DNA of 64,000 nucleotides. It comes from Zoogloea sp. LCSB751 (GTDB taxonomy: Bacteria; Pseudomonadota; Gammaproteobacteria; Burkholderiales; Rhodocyclaceae). The stretch is from positions 124,001 to 188,000 of the forward strand of contig NZ_MWUM01000005.1 of the NCBI RefSeq assembly GCF_002028455.1, read 5' to 3'. The notes under the pieces are model-generated. The model did not search any database. It was not told where the DNA came from and saw only the letters and a program-made list of their open reading frames with translations. A program made the position numbers and the translations under genes. This document shows, one piece after another, positions 41,768 through 50,192 of the stretch; position 1 is the stretch's first letter; each line of letters opens with the position of its first letter.

Positions 41768-42489
41768 AGCCGGCTGGCGATGCGCGCCAGCTTGGCCCCG
41801 TACTGGGGATCGGTCGCGTAGCCGCCCTGGGCCAGGCCGCGGGCGTAGGCGGCGACGTCGCCGCCAGCGTTGAGGGCACCCTTGTAGCGGGGGTTGTCGA
41901 GCAGCAGGCGGCCGAAGTCGCGGAAGGCCTCGCCCGGATTGGCGTAACTGCGGAAGCGCTCGGTCCGGGTCAGCTTCGCGCCGCCTTCGTACTCGATCGT
42001 CACGACGCTCGCGCTGTCGCCCTGCCAAGCCCCGCCGGCCTTGATGCCGAACAGGTTGTGGCTGTCGCGGCCGTCGGACTGGCGGATCGGCCGCTGGCCC
42101 CAGCCGGACTCCAGCGCCGCCTGGGCGGCCAGGATGTCCGGCGACACGCCGAGGCGGCGCCCGGTCTCTGCCGCCAGCGGGGCGATGGCGCTGAGGAAGG
42201 CGCGGCTGTCCGCCGGCAGCCCCTCCTCCTGAACCGCCGCGCTTGCCGGCTCGGCGGCCGTTGCCATGCCCTGACGGGCCAGGTAGGCGCGGGCCGCCGC
42301 ATTCAGGCCGGCGACGGCGGCGCTGTCGCCGCCGCCGTTCTCGATGAAGTCCGTCACCTCCCGGTTCACGTCGCGCATCAGCGCCGCGAAATCGCCCTGA
42401 CCGGCACCGCCGGTGGGCAGTGCGATGTCATCGGCGAAACCGGACAGGCCGGCCGCGCCGGCCTGGAAAGCGGCGTCAGGCCGGAGCAT
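41752..42489 (-). CDS. flagellar peptidoglycan hydrolase (FlgJ C-terminal / GH73 glucosaminidase type)
   Basis: The 245-residue protein carries a C-terminal glucosaminidase domain (about 90-245) with ILAAQAALESGWGQRPI, where the Glu is the expected catalytic acid, and HNLFGIKAGG. This is the domain fused to the rod cap in enterobacterial FlgJ, here encoded by itself. It should cut peptidoglycan so the rod can pass. It has no evident Sec signal, so export through the flagellar apparatus is likely. The start at 42489 has GGAG nine bases upstream; 42504 is an alternative. It overlaps the flgN end. Confidence 0.88.
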   Translation of the reverse strand: MLRPDAAFQAGAAGLSGFADDIALPTGGAGQGDFAALMRDVNREVTDFIENGGGDSAAVAGLNAAARAYLARQGMATAAEPASAAVQEEGLPADSRAFLSAIAPLAAETGRRLGVSPDILAAQAALESGWGQRPIRQSDGRDSHNLFGIKAGGAWQGDSASVVTIEYEGGAKLTRTERFRSYANPGEAFRDFGRLLLDNPRYKGALNAGGDVAAYARGLAQGGYATDPQYGAKLARIASRLQSGE

Positions 42490-42922
42490 AGATGCCGTCT
42501 CCATCGTTGAGCACCCGCTGCATGATGTCGTGCTGGTCCATCAGCAGCCGGCAATTGCGCACATTGAGGGCCTTGCACTCGCGTACCAGCAGGCACAGGT
42601 CGGCCCAGTCGGCCGCGGCCGCACCGCGCTGGCCCTCCGGCAGATGGGCCAGCAGGGCCGGAACCGCGTCCGCCGCCGGCGTGCCCTTCAGGGCGCTGGC
42701 GAAGACGCCGATCAGCCGGGTGCGCTCCCCGCGCCGCGCGTCGAGCGTCCCGCACAGCGCGACGATCTCGTCGGCGAGCCGGGCCAGCCGTCCGGTATCG
42801 TGGTGCAGGGCCGCGTCGAACTGGGCCTCGAGCCGCTCCTGCAGCAGCCCGTAGTCGGCCATGTCCGCCCGCACACCGGCGGCGAGGCGGACCAGGGTCT
42901 GGGCGAGCGTGACGCGCTGCAT
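42476..42922 (-). CDS. flgN: flagellar export chaperone FlgN
   Basis: The 148-residue all-helical protein fits FlgN, the chaperone for FlgK and FlgL, by its position after flgM and by pattern (LQERLEAQFDAALHHDTGRL, LNVRNCRLLMDQHDIMQRVL). The ATG at 42922 overlaps the flgM stop as TGATG, so translation is coupled. Sequence conservation in this family is low; position is the main support. Confidence 0.85.
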   Translation of the reverse strand: MQRVTLAQTLVRLAAGVRADMADYGLLQERLEAQFDAALHHDTGRLARLADEIVALCGTLDARRGERTRLIGVFASALKGTPAADAVPALLAHLPEGQRGAAAADWADLCLLVRECKALNVRNCRLLMDQHDIMQRVLNDGDGIYAPA

Positions 42923-43206
42923 CACGAGCGGCTGCCGTGGTAGCGGTCGATCAGGCCGGCCAGCTTGCCCGCGTCGAAGGGCAGCTCGCCCTTGGCCAGG
43001 GCTTCGCGCAGGGCGTCCACCTTGGCCTGGTCGATCTCGGGCAGGGACTGCAGGGCCGCCTTGGCCTGCAGCAGGCCGGCCGACTGCAGCGGGGCCTGCT
43101 CGGCAGCGCTGGCCGCAGGCGTGACGGCCGGCACGTTGCTGACCGGCGCGACTTCGGAAGTCGCCGCGGCGGAGGTCATGGGGACGGAAGGACCGGATAT
43201 CTTCAT
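42922..43206 (-). CDS. flgM: anti-sigma-28 factor FlgM
   Basis: The 94-residue protein begins MKISGPSVP and ends with the FlgM C-terminal region (EIDQAKVDALREALAKGELP, then KLAGLIDRYHGS) that binds the flagellar sigma-28 factor. It holds LafS inactive until the hook is complete and FlgM is secreted. The start at 43206 has AGAGAG six bases upstream. The Ala-rich middle is disordered, as is usual. It is followed by coupled flgN. Confidence 0.88.
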   Translation of the reverse strand: MKISGPSVPMTSAAATSEVAPVSNVPAVTPAASAAEQAPLQSAGLLQAKAALQSLPEIDQAKVDALREALAKGELPFDAGKLAGLIDRYHGSRS

Positions 43207-43237
43207 ACGGGACTCTCTGGGTTTGGTTCGCATGGGC

Positions 43238-44221
43238 TTAGCGGGCGGCGCCGTCGAGCAGGCTGCGGGCATCGGCGCCCTCGCGGGCGGCGGCGCGGGG
43301 CAGGCCGACATTGACGCCGTCGATCAGGGGCGCCACTGCGGCAGGCATGCCGAAGGTGGCGGACAGGCTGCGGGCCTGTTCGCTGCTCAGGATCAGCAGT
43401 TCGATGCGGCGGTTTACCGCCGCGCGGGGATTGCTCGGGTCGAGGGGAGCACGGTCGGCCATGCCCACCACCTGCAGCACGCTGTCCTGGCGCATGCCGC
43501 CGGCCAGCAGGTTGAGGCGCGCACGCATGGCCCGCTCGTTGGACAGGGTCCAGTTGGAATAGGCCGACGGCCCCACCTCGGCATACGGCATGGCGTCCGT
43601 GTGGCCGAGGATCAGCATCTGGTTCTCGATGCGCGCGAACAGCGGCCCCATCTTGCGCAGCAGCGCACGGAAGGGTTCGCTGGGCAGCGCCGAACCGCGA
43701 GCGAACATGCCGCGCTGGTCGGTGTCGTGCAGCATCACACGCAGGCCTTGCTGGGTGACCTCGGTGAGCAGGTTGCCGGCCAGGCCGGTCTCGGCGCTCA
43801 GACGCTTCACCACCTCGGCCAGCTCCTGCATGTCGGAGGCAGTCTCGAAACGGGTCTTCGACAATGGGACCTCCCGCCCGAGCTTGCCGTCACCGGTGGA
43901 GCGCAGCTTGCCTTTGGGATCGTCCCCATGGTCGGGGATCGGCATGCGCTCGATCAGGCTGCCGCGCGGCCCGCCCACCGCCTCCGGGCGGCGGCCGGCG
44001 CCCTCCTCCAGGAGTTCGCCGGTGGCCGTGCGCGTGATGTCCGCCAGCTGCTCGGCATTGCGCGCGGCCATCACCCACAGCACCAGGAACAGGCACATCA
44101 GCGCCAGGCAAAAGTCGGCGAAGGCGACTTTCCAGGCGCTGCCATGGGCTTCCTCGTCGTGCTTGCGGGAGACCCGCTTGACGACGGCTTCGCCGTGCTT
44201 CTTGTCGGCCAGGCTAGGCAT
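43238..44221 (-). CDS. lafU: lateral flagellar stator protein MotB/LafU
   Basis: The 327-residue inner-membrane protein has one membrane segment (about 32-52, AFADFCLALMCLFLVLWVMA) with the proton-binding Asp36, and an OmpA-like peptidoglycan-binding domain (LILGHTDAMPY, NERAMRARLNLL, NRRIELLI). It anchors the stator to the wall. It overlaps the motA-like gene by eight bases. The motifs suggest a proton-type stator, though ion choice cannot be settled from sequence. Gene order matches lafST-lafU. Confidence 0.93.
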   Translation of the reverse strand: MPSLADKKHGEAVVKRVSRKHDEEAHGSAWKVAFADFCLALMCLFLVLWVMAARNAEQLADITRTATGELLEEGAGRRPEAVGGPRGSLIERMPIPDHGDDPKGKLRSTGDGKLGREVPLSKTRFETASDMQELAEVVKRLSAETGLAGNLLTEVTQQGLRVMLHDTDQRGMFARGSALPSEPFRALLRKMGPLFARIENQMLILGHTDAMPYAEVGPSAYSNWTLSNERAMRARLNLLAGGMRQDSVLQVVGMADRAPLDPSNPRAAVNRRIELLILSSEQARSLSATFGMPAAVAPLIDGVNVGLPRAAAREGADARSLLDGAAR

Positions 44222-45122
44222 TCGCGCGCGCTCCGCCGCGACGCTGCATCACCGCGTCCGGATCGCCGCTGAGGGCCGTGATCCAGCTCTCCAGTTCGGC
44301 AAAGCTCGGCTTGATGTTGAGCTGCACCAGACGCCGGCCGGCGTCGATGGACAACAGGGCCGGCTTGCCGGACACGTGGGTGACCAGCACCACCTTGACG
44401 CATTCGAGGGCCGACAGCTCCCGCGTGACGACCTGCTTCATCATGTTGGCAATAGGGTCGAGCAGGCCGTAGCAGAAGAAGATGCCGATGAAGGTGCCGA
44501 CCATCGCCGCCGCCACGCGCTCGGCGATCTCGGCCGAGTTGGCGCCCTCACCGACGGTGTTCATCGCCATCACGATGCCCAGCACCGCGGCCAGGATGCC
44601 GAAGCCCGGCATCGCCTCGGCGATCTTCGACAGGGACTTGGCCGGCTGGCCGAGTTCGTCGTGGATGGATTCCAGCTCCTGTTCGAGCACGCCCTCCAGC
44701 TCGTGGGCGTTGATCTTGCCCATCGCCATCAGGCGGAAGTTGTCCACGATGAAGGCCAGCAGCTTGGGCTCTTCGAGGATCAGCGGGTAGTTGCGGAACA
44801 GCGGGCTGTTGTGGGGCTCCTCGACGTGGGCGTCGAGGGCCTTGAGGCCGCCGGCCGCCGTCTGCAGCAGCTCGTACATGAGCAGCAGCAGCTGGCGCTG
44901 GAACTCCCGCCCCTGCTTGCGGCTGGTGACGATCTGGCGGATCTGCAGCCAGGTCTCGGCCAGCACGTGGCGCGGGTTGCCGAGCACCAGGGCGCCGAAG
45001 GCCGCACCGCCGATGATCAGCAGTTCGACCGGTTGCCAGATGACCTGCAGGAGGCCGCCGCCGAGCACGAAGCCCCCGAAGACGGTGCCGAGAACGATGG
45101 CGATTCCGATGAGTTGTTGCAT
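44214..45122 (-). CDS. lafT: lateral flagellar stator protein MotA/LafT
   Basis: The 302-residue inner-membrane protein has four membrane segments and a large cytoplasmic loop (about 70-165) with charged residues that touch FliG. The conserved segment EAMPGFGILAAVLGIVMAMN holds the Pro that is important in MotA. The start at 45122 is chosen (MQQLIGIAIVLGTVFGGFVL begins membrane segment 1). It forms the stator with LafU, 25 bases after lafS. Confidence 0.94.
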   Translation of the reverse strand: MQQLIGIAIVLGTVFGGFVLGGGLLQVIWQPVELLIIGGAAFGALVLGNPRHVLAETWLQIRQIVTSRKQGREFQRQLLLLMYELLQTAAGGLKALDAHVEEPHNSPLFRNYPLILEEPKLLAFIVDNFRLMAMGKINAHELEGVLEQELESIHDELGQPAKSLSKIAEAMPGFGILAAVLGIVMAMNTVGEGANSAEIAERVAAAMVGTFIGIFFCYGLLDPIANMMKQVVTRELSALECVKVVLVTHVSGKPALLSIDAGRRLVQLNIKPSFAELESWITALSGDPDAVMQRRGGARANA

Positions 45123-45147
45123 GTGCGTCGCTCCGCCGGGCTGGCGT

Positions 45148-45843
45148 TCAGTGTTGCAGGCACACCCGCATCTTGCGGAGCGCACCCTTGTTGATCTGGC
45201 AGACCCGTGCTTCGGTGAGGTCGAGCACGGCTGCGATTTCCTTCAGGCTGAGGTCGAATTCGTAGTACAGCTGGATCACCCGCTGCTCGCGCTCGTCGAG
45301 GGTCCGCAGCGCCTGCTCGATGCTGCGCCGGCGCACCAGCTGGGCCTCCGGCGACGGCCCGTCGGCGGACAGGCTGCCCATCTCCTGCAGCACCTCGTCG
45401 AAGCTGACCAGCACCTCGGCGTTCTCGGCGAGCAGGAATTCCTGGTAGGCCTCCGGCGTCAGCTCGAGGGCCTGCATCACCTCCGCGTCGGTCGGCTCGC
45501 GCCCGATACGGCGGTACAGGGCGCGGATCCCGTCGCGCAGGCGGTGACTTTCCTGGCGCACGCTGCGCGGCCGCCAGTCCTGGCGGCGCAGCTCGTCGAG
45601 GATCGCGCCGCGCACCCGCATCGATGCATAGGCCGCGAATTTCTCGTCGGGCGTGCCGTAGCGGCGCAGGCAGTCGAGCAGGCCGAGCAGACCGATCTGC
45701 TCCATGTCCTCGCGCTCCATCGCCGCCCCGACCTGGGAGCGCAGCTGGCGCACGATGCGCTTCACCAGCGGCACGTACTGCAGCAGGTAGTGCTGCTCGA
45801 CGGCGCCGCTGTGCAGCTCGGCGTAGCCCACGTACATGTCCAT
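45148..45843 (-). CDS. lafS: flagellar sigma-28-type factor LafS/FliA
   Basis: The 231-residue protein has sigma regions 2 (EDMEQIGLLGLLDCLRRY, FAAYASMRVRGAILDELRRQ), 3 (IREPTD-type linker, here RRIGREPTDAEV) and 4 (LDEREQRVIQLYYEFDLSLK, LTEARVCQINKGALRKMR). It directs RNA polymerase to late flagellar promoters and is held by FlgM. The helix-turn-helix in region 4 probably reads the T(A/C)AG element found before lafA, fliD and flgK. It lies between fliL and lafT, as in lateral clusters. Confidence 0.93.
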   Translation of the reverse strand: MDMYVGYAELHSGAVEQHYLLQYVPLVKRIVRQLRSQVGAAMEREDMEQIGLLGLLDCLRRYGTPDEKFAAYASMRVRGAILDELRRQDWRPRSVRQESHRLRDGIRALYRRIGREPTDAEVMQALELTPEAYQEFLLAENAEVLVSFDEVLQEMGSLSADGPSPEAQLVRRRSIEQALRTLDEREQRVIQLYYEFDLSLKEIAAVLDLTEARVCQINKGALRKMRVCLQH

Positions 45844-45848
45844 GGCTG

Positions 45849-46316
45849 CTACTCGATGATCAGCTTGCTGACCATCGCCTCGACGAAGGGCTTGTCGCCG
45901 TGCTCACGGGCGTAACGGTCGTTGAAGGCGCGGTTGATGTTGGCGGCGAATTCCTCGAGGGTCATCGTCGACGCCTTCTCGTGGGAGTAGCGGGACAGCT
46001 CCATCACCGCCACGCTGCGCAACAGCGGCAGGTGCTCCTTGGTGCTCTTCTCGCTCTTGAGCGGGGTCTTGAAGACCAGGTCCATCGCCAGGTAGTGGCT
46101 CATCGGCTCGCCGGCGTTGCCGCGCAGCATGACGATCACCTTCTCCAGGTTGATGTAGCGGTAATCCTGCGGATCGGCGGCCGGCGCTGCGGCGGCGGCC
46201 GCGGTGCTGTCCTGCGGGCGCAGGGTCCACCATGCCGCGCCGGCGCCGATACCTGCCGTCAGCAGCAGCGCACCGACCAGCAGGAGCGATCGATTCAGTT
46301 TGCTCATCTCATTCAT
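45849..46316 (-). CDS. fliL: flagellar basal body-associated protein FliL (LafF)
   Basis: The 155-residue protein has one N-terminal membrane segment (about 10-30) and the FliL periplasmic domain (YRYINLEKVIVMLRGN, LLRSVAVMELSRYSHEKAS). It supports the stator-rotor unit. The ATG at 46316 overlaps the fliK stop as ATGA; an ATG three codons further in is possible. In lateral clusters the gene in this place is called lafF. Confidence 0.88.
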   Translation of the reverse strand: MNEMSKLNRSLLLVGALLLTAGIGAGAAWWTLRPQDSTAAAAAAPAADPQDYRYINLEKVIVMLRGNAGEPMSHYLAMDLVFKTPLKSEKSTKEHLPLLRSVAVMELSRYSHEKASTMTLEEFAANINRAFNDRYAREHGDKPFVEAMVSKLIIE

Positions 46317-47527
46317 TCCTCATTCCGGGCCAGGCGGAAGCCCTGATTGCCGCCGTCAGCCTCGGCATCGCCGAGCCCGCGGCCGGGGGCCTGTTCGGAC
46401 TGCGGCTGGCGCTGCCGCTGGCGTTCCCCGTCGCCCTGCCCCGGGCGGGATGCCACCGTGTCGGCGACCTGCACCGACACGTCGCCGGCATGGCGCTGGC
46501 CGAGGCTGTGGCGCAGGCTGTCGCCGATGTCCTGCAACTGGCGCAGCACCTCGTTGTGGGTGGCGCTGAGATTGACCTGCAGGGCGCCGTCCTGCTGGCG
46601 GATGGCGATCTCGATGCTGCCCATGCGCGGCGGCTCGAGGCGGATCACGGCGCTGTCGATGCCCCGTTCGGAGGCGAACTGCAGACGCTCGCCGAGGGCT
46701 TGCATGAGGGGCTGGCGCCACTGGCCCGCGTCCCCGTTGGGTAGCCGCAGCGGCGCATCCGGGCTGCGCGGCGCCGCACCGGCATCGGCCGGAGCGACGG
46801 GCAGCGCTGCCGCCAGGACTTGTCGATCCGCCCCGTCGGCCGGCGGCTGGCGCCCGGCGTCTCCGCCCACGACGCCCGCCACGGCGGCAGGCCGCTCAGG
46901 CATCGCTACGCCGGCGGTGGCGGTCAGCTGGGTCGCGGTCGGTTGTGCCACCTCGGCGGCCGTATCGGCCGCCACGCCAGGCTGCACCGCCTCGGCCCGG
47001 ACAGGCGACGGAAGTGGCTGCAAGGCCCCGCGTCCGGCAGCGAGCAGCAGCGCAATCGCCGGGGCGGCACCGACGCCCACATCCATGCCGGCGGACACGG
47101 ACGCCGACGGCAACACGGGCGCGGCATCGGCGGTCATCGTCAGGCCCTGGGGCTGCATCGGCGAGGCCCCCACGGCCAGCGCGGCGGCGTCCGGCGTCAC
47201 CGCCGGCTGCACCAGCATCGGCAGCAGCGCCATCAGCTGGGCCGGCATGTCCCTGGCTTCCGGCGACGACGCCTGCTCCGGGCATGGCGCAGCGGCGGGA
47301 TCGTCCCCGTCCGCCCCGGCGTCCGCAGCCGCCATGTCCGGATCCTGCGCAGCGGCCAGCCAGGCCTGCAGGGCGGCGTCGAAGGGGGTACCGGCAAAGG
47401 GAGTACCGGCGAGGGACGCGGCGTCGGCGCTGCCGATGACGCCCGGCAGGCCCGCATTGGCCGCCGGCGCAGGCGCGGCAGGCGGCAGCGCGGCCGTCGG
47501 GCTGTCGGTCGAAATCACGATGCTCAC
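46313..47527 (-). CDS. fliK: hook-length control protein FliK (LafE)
   Basis: The 404-residue protein is Ala/Pro/Gln-rich and low in complexity over the first 270 residues (the ruler part), then has the Flg_hook domain (about 290-365: GIDSAVIRLEPPRMGSIEIA, LSATHNEVLRQLQDIGDSLR). It measures the hook and switches export specificity at FlhB. The start is GTG at 47527, overlapping the preceding stop as GTGA. Longer frames upstream are out-of-phase overlap with the preceding gene. Confidence 0.9.
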   Translation of the reverse strand: MSIVISTDSPTAALPPAAPAPAANAGLPGVIGSADAASLAGTPFAGTPFDAALQAWLAAAQDPDMAAADAGADGDDPAAAPCPEQASSPEARDMPAQLMALLPMLVQPAVTPDAAALAVGASPMQPQGLTMTADAAPVLPSASVSAGMDVGVGAAPAIALLLAAGRGALQPLPSPVRAEAVQPGVAADTAAEVAQPTATQLTATAGVAMPERPAAVAGVVGGDAGRQPPADGADRQVLAAALPVAPADAGAAPRSPDAPLRLPNGDAGQWRQPLMQALGERLQFASERGIDSAVIRLEPPRMGSIEIAIRQQDGALQVNLSATHNEVLRQLQDIGDSLRHSLGQRHAGDVSVQVADTVASRPGQGDGERQRQRQPQSEQAPGRGLGDAEADGGNQGFRLARNEE

Positions 47528-47841
47528 GGGCGCTGCTCCCACAGGTCGTACTCGGCCATCGCGTAGGCCATCCAGCCGTCCCGATGGGCACACATCTCGG
47601 TCAGCCGCCGTTCGAGCCGGGCCGCCTCTTCGGCGCAGGACTCGCGGGCCATGCGATGCACGGCGGCCAGCGCGTCCACCGCCTGCTGTTCGGCGCCGCT
47701 CAGCGGGCAGCCCTTGTGCAGGCCGGCCAGCAGCGCGGCGACGTCGCTGTCGATGCGCCCCACCGCCACCCACTGGCGGGCGGCCGTCGCGGCCCGCAGA
47801 CGGGTGGCCAACGCAGCCAGGACATCCAGCCGTTTAGCCAT
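47524..47841 (-). CDS. fliT-like: FliT/LafD-like chaperone
   Basis: The 105-residue helical protein is not strongly conserved. It lies between fliS and fliK, where lateral clusters carry lafD (fliT-like) or lafX, and has the expected small, basic-acidic helical make-up (LERRLTEMCAHRDGWMAYAM). It probably chaperones FliD or the export ATPase. It overlaps fliS by eight bases and fliK by GTGA. The assignment is mainly positional. Confidence 0.65.
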   Translation of the reverse strand: MAKRLDVLAALATRLRAATAARQWVAVGRIDSDVAALLAGLHKGCPLSGAEQQAVDALAAVHRMARESCAEEAARLERRLTEMCAHRDGWMAYAMAEYDLWEQRP

Positions 47842-48220
47842 GACGGGCCTGCATGCCTTCCCAGCCGCTGCGCAGGGTGTTCAGCAACCCGACCACCTCA
47901 TCGATGAGGCCGACGTCGAGGGCCACACCGGCCTGGTACAGGCGCTGTCCGCAGTAGTCGTAGAGCTGGCCGAGACTGGCCACCACCTCGCTGCCGGAAT
48001 CGAGGTCGAGCGCGCTGGCCAGCCCGTTGAGCATGCCGAGGGCGCGGTCGAGGCTGTGGGCCTTCTGCTCGTAGCGCCCGGCCTCGATGTGGGCGCGGGC
48101 GCGGAACAGCTCCTCGATCAGGCCGTCCGTCAGGATCAGCACGAGTTGTACCGGCGAGGCCTGGGCGGTCTGCGCGGCCAGGTTGTCGCTGTGATAGCTC
48201 TGATAAGCGGAGTGATGCAC
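47834..48220 (-). CDS. fliS: flagellin export chaperone FliS (LafC)
   Basis: The 128-residue helical protein matches FliS (ASPVQLVLILTDGLIEELFR, AHSLDRALGMLNGLASALDL, YDYCGQRLYQAGVALDVGLI). It binds the flagellin C terminus in the cytoplasm to stop early assembly. It lies 31 bases after fliD. Confidence 0.93.
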   Translation of the reverse strand: MHHSAYQSYHSDNLAAQTAQASPVQLVLILTDGLIEELFRARAHIEAGRYEQKAHSLDRALGMLNGLASALDLDSGSEVVASLGQLYDYCGQRLYQAGVALDVGLIDEVVGLLNTLRSGWEGMQARHG

Positions 48221-48251
48221 GGTGGTGGTCTCGATGGGTCGAAGAAGTCGG

Positions 48252-49646
48252 TCAGCTGCTGGTGCTGCTCAGGCTGCTGAACAGATTGGAGGTCTGCCCC
48301 ATCTGGTCCTGCAGGCTCTGCAGCGCGGTGAATTGCTGGAGGTAGCGCTCGTAGTACAGCTTGAAGGTGGCGTCGAGGCGGCTCTGCTTGTCGGTCAGCG
48401 CGCTCTGCGCGCGTTGCAGCGAGTCCTGGCGGTTCTTGAGGAGGCCGTTGGCGCTGTTCAGCCACACCCCGGCGTAATCGTTCATGGCACCGAGGAGGCC
48501 GCTGCTGCCGGTGGCGGACGTGCTGCCGAAAACTTGCGACAGCCCGTCGGGATGGGCCGCCAGGGCCTTGCTCAATTTGGCGCTGTCGAGGCTGAGGATG
48601 CCGCTGCGGTCGCTTTTGACGCCGAAGTCCATCACCCCCAGGCCGCTGAAGCTCTGGCGCAGGATGCTGGACAGCTTGCCGCGCAGCGCACGGATACCGG
48701 CGTCGGAGGCGAAGGCGCCGGCGTTGGTCTTGCCGTCGGCGCTGCCGCTGGCGGTGAGGCCGTCGAGCACCTTGTTGAGCGCGTTGTAGGCATCCACGAA
48801 GGTCTGCACATTGGCCGCGGTGCCGCTGGCATCGCCGGCCACCGTCAGCGCCACCGGCGCGGTGCCGGCCGTCATGGCCTGATTGAAGGTGATGCTGACG
48901 CCGGGAATCGACGTGAAGGTGTTGCTGGCCTGCTCCAGCTTGATGCCGGTGTTCTGGTCGCCCAGCCAGACGACGGCGTTCTGGGCGGCGACCAGCACGT
49001 TGGGGCCGCCAGTCAGGGCGGTCTTGAGCGTGCCGGCCGGCAGACCGCTGGCGTCGATGGCGATGTTGGGCACGACGCCGCTCAGCGGATCGGCGAGCCC
49101 CCCGGTCTGCGCCGCCGTCAGCACCAGCTGGGTCTTGCCGTTGGCCGTCACGGTGGCGGCGGTGAGCTTGCCCTGGTTGGTCGGGGCCAGGTTGATGGCG
49201 CGCGCCACTTCCGACTGGGAGATGGTGCCGTCATTGTCGGCATCGGCCAGGGTGACGTTGATCTGCGTTCCGTCCGGCATCTGCACGACGATCGGGCCGC
49301 CCTCCGACGCCGCCGGAGCAGGCAGATCCTGGTAGGCGACCTGGCTGCCGGTGGCCAGCTTCTCGACGAAGAAGGAATAGGCGCCGGCCTGGGCGGTGGA
49401 CGTGGCGCTGGCGGTGCCGATCGCCGGATTGCCGAAGGTCGCGGTGTTCTGGGTCAGGCCCTTTTTCGCACTGAGGGCGGTGAGCGCGCCGTTGAAGGTG
49501 CTGAGCGCGGAGCGCAGGGCATTCAGCGCGGTGGACGTGGCCTGCGCCTTGTTGGTCTGGGTGGTCAGCTGGTCCTGGGCGGCCTGGGTATAGGCCGTGG
49601 CCAGGGAATTGGCCATCGAGGTTGGATTGATGCTCGTGCTAGCCAT
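48252..49646 (-). CDS. fliD: filament cap protein FliD (LafB) with an EF-hand loop
   Basis: The 464-residue protein caps the filament and helps flagellin fold. It has the FliD N-terminal (ATSTALNALRSALSTFNGAL) and C-terminal parts (GLGVMDFGVKSDRSGILSLD, LDATFKLYYERYLQQFTALQ). In the exposed middle, residues 135-146 (DADNDGTISQSE) fit a canonical EF-hand calcium loop at positions 1, 3, 5, 6, 8 and 12. Calcium binding would be unusual for this family. A LafS-type promoter motif lies 47 bases upstream. Confidence 0.94.
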   Translation of the reverse strand: MASTSINPTSMANSLATAYTQAAQDQLTTQTNKAQATSTALNALRSALSTFNGALTALSAKKGLTQNTATFGNPAIGTASATSTAQAGAYSFFVEKLATGSQVAYQDLPAPAASEGGPIVVQMPDGTQINVTLADADNDGTISQSEVARAINLAPTNQGKLTAATVTANGKTQLVLTAAQTGGLADPLSGVVPNIAIDASGLPAGTLKTALTGGPNVLVAAQNAVVWLGDQNTGIKLEQASNTFTSIPGVSITFNQAMTAGTAPVALTVAGDASGTAANVQTFVDAYNALNKVLDGLTASGSADGKTNAGAFASDAGIRALRGKLSSILRQSFSGLGVMDFGVKSDRSGILSLDSAKLSKALAAHPDGLSQVFGSTSATGSSGLLGAMNDYAGVWLNSANGLLKNRQDSLQRAQSALTDKQSRLDATFKLYYERYLQQFTALQSLQDQMGQTSNLFSSLSSTSS

Positions 49647-49692
49647 GGAGATCTCCTGCAGGGCATGAAGTGAATCGGGGTTGGCCCTGGTT

Positions 49693-49723
49693 AAAGGCGA
49701 CCGGATCCGCTTCCACCTGAAAT
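49693..49723 (-). promoter_or_regulatory. putative LafS (sigma-28-like) promoter of fliD
   Basis: On the minus strand ATTTCAG is followed by 14 bases and GGTCGCCTTT, the same spacing as before lafA and flgK. It lies between fliJ and fliD and ends 47 bases before the fliD ATG, which would start a fliD-fliS-fliT-fliK-fliL-lafSTU transcript. Confidence 0.65.
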
Positions 49724-49742
49724 TCCGCGTCCATCCCGGTGT

Positions 49743-50192
49743 TCATGGCCGCCCCCGCCACCAGCTCAGGGTGGCCAGTTCGTCCTGGCGCTTCTGCTCG
49801 CCCTGCGCCTGCTCCCGCTGCAGCACCCGCAGCTTGCCGTCGAGCACCTGACTCAGGGCCTCGTGGCGCTGCACTGCGCGGGTCAGCGCGAGCTGGGCCA
49901 GCTGCAGGTCGGCGTCGCGACGGTGCAGCTCGTCGCGCTGGCTGTCGGCGAGGTGCATCACGGCCTGCTTGTAGTCGCCGCAGTTGAGGGACAGGGCCAC
50001 GACGTGGGCGCTCGCCCGAACTGCGTCGGTGGCGGCGCCGGCGTACAGCTGTTCGAGGCGCGCCAGCGTGGCGCGCTGGCGTTCGAGCTGGGCACGGCGG
50101 CCGGCCAGCTCGCCGACCAGGCTGTCCTTCTCGCGGCGGCGCTGGTCGACGACCGCGGCCAGGCCGTGCAGGGTCTTGGGATGGGCGCTCAT
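49743..50192 (-). CDS. fliJ: flagellar export protein FliJ
   Basis: The 149-residue protein is a long coiled coil (RREKDSLVGELAGRRAQLER, LTRAVQRHEALSQVLDGKLR), as in FliJ, which links the export ATPase FliI to the FlhA ring. The ATG at 50192 overlaps the fliI stop as ATGA. A longer reading frame to the right is out-of-phase overlap with fliI. Confidence 0.88.
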   Translation of the reverse strand: MSAHPKTLHGLAAVVDQRRREKDSLVGELAGRRAQLERQRATLARLEQLYAGAATDAVRASAHVVALSLNCGDYKQAVMHLADSQRDELHRRDADLQLAQLALTRAVQRHEALSQVLDGKLRVLQREQAQGEQKRQDELATLSWWRGRP

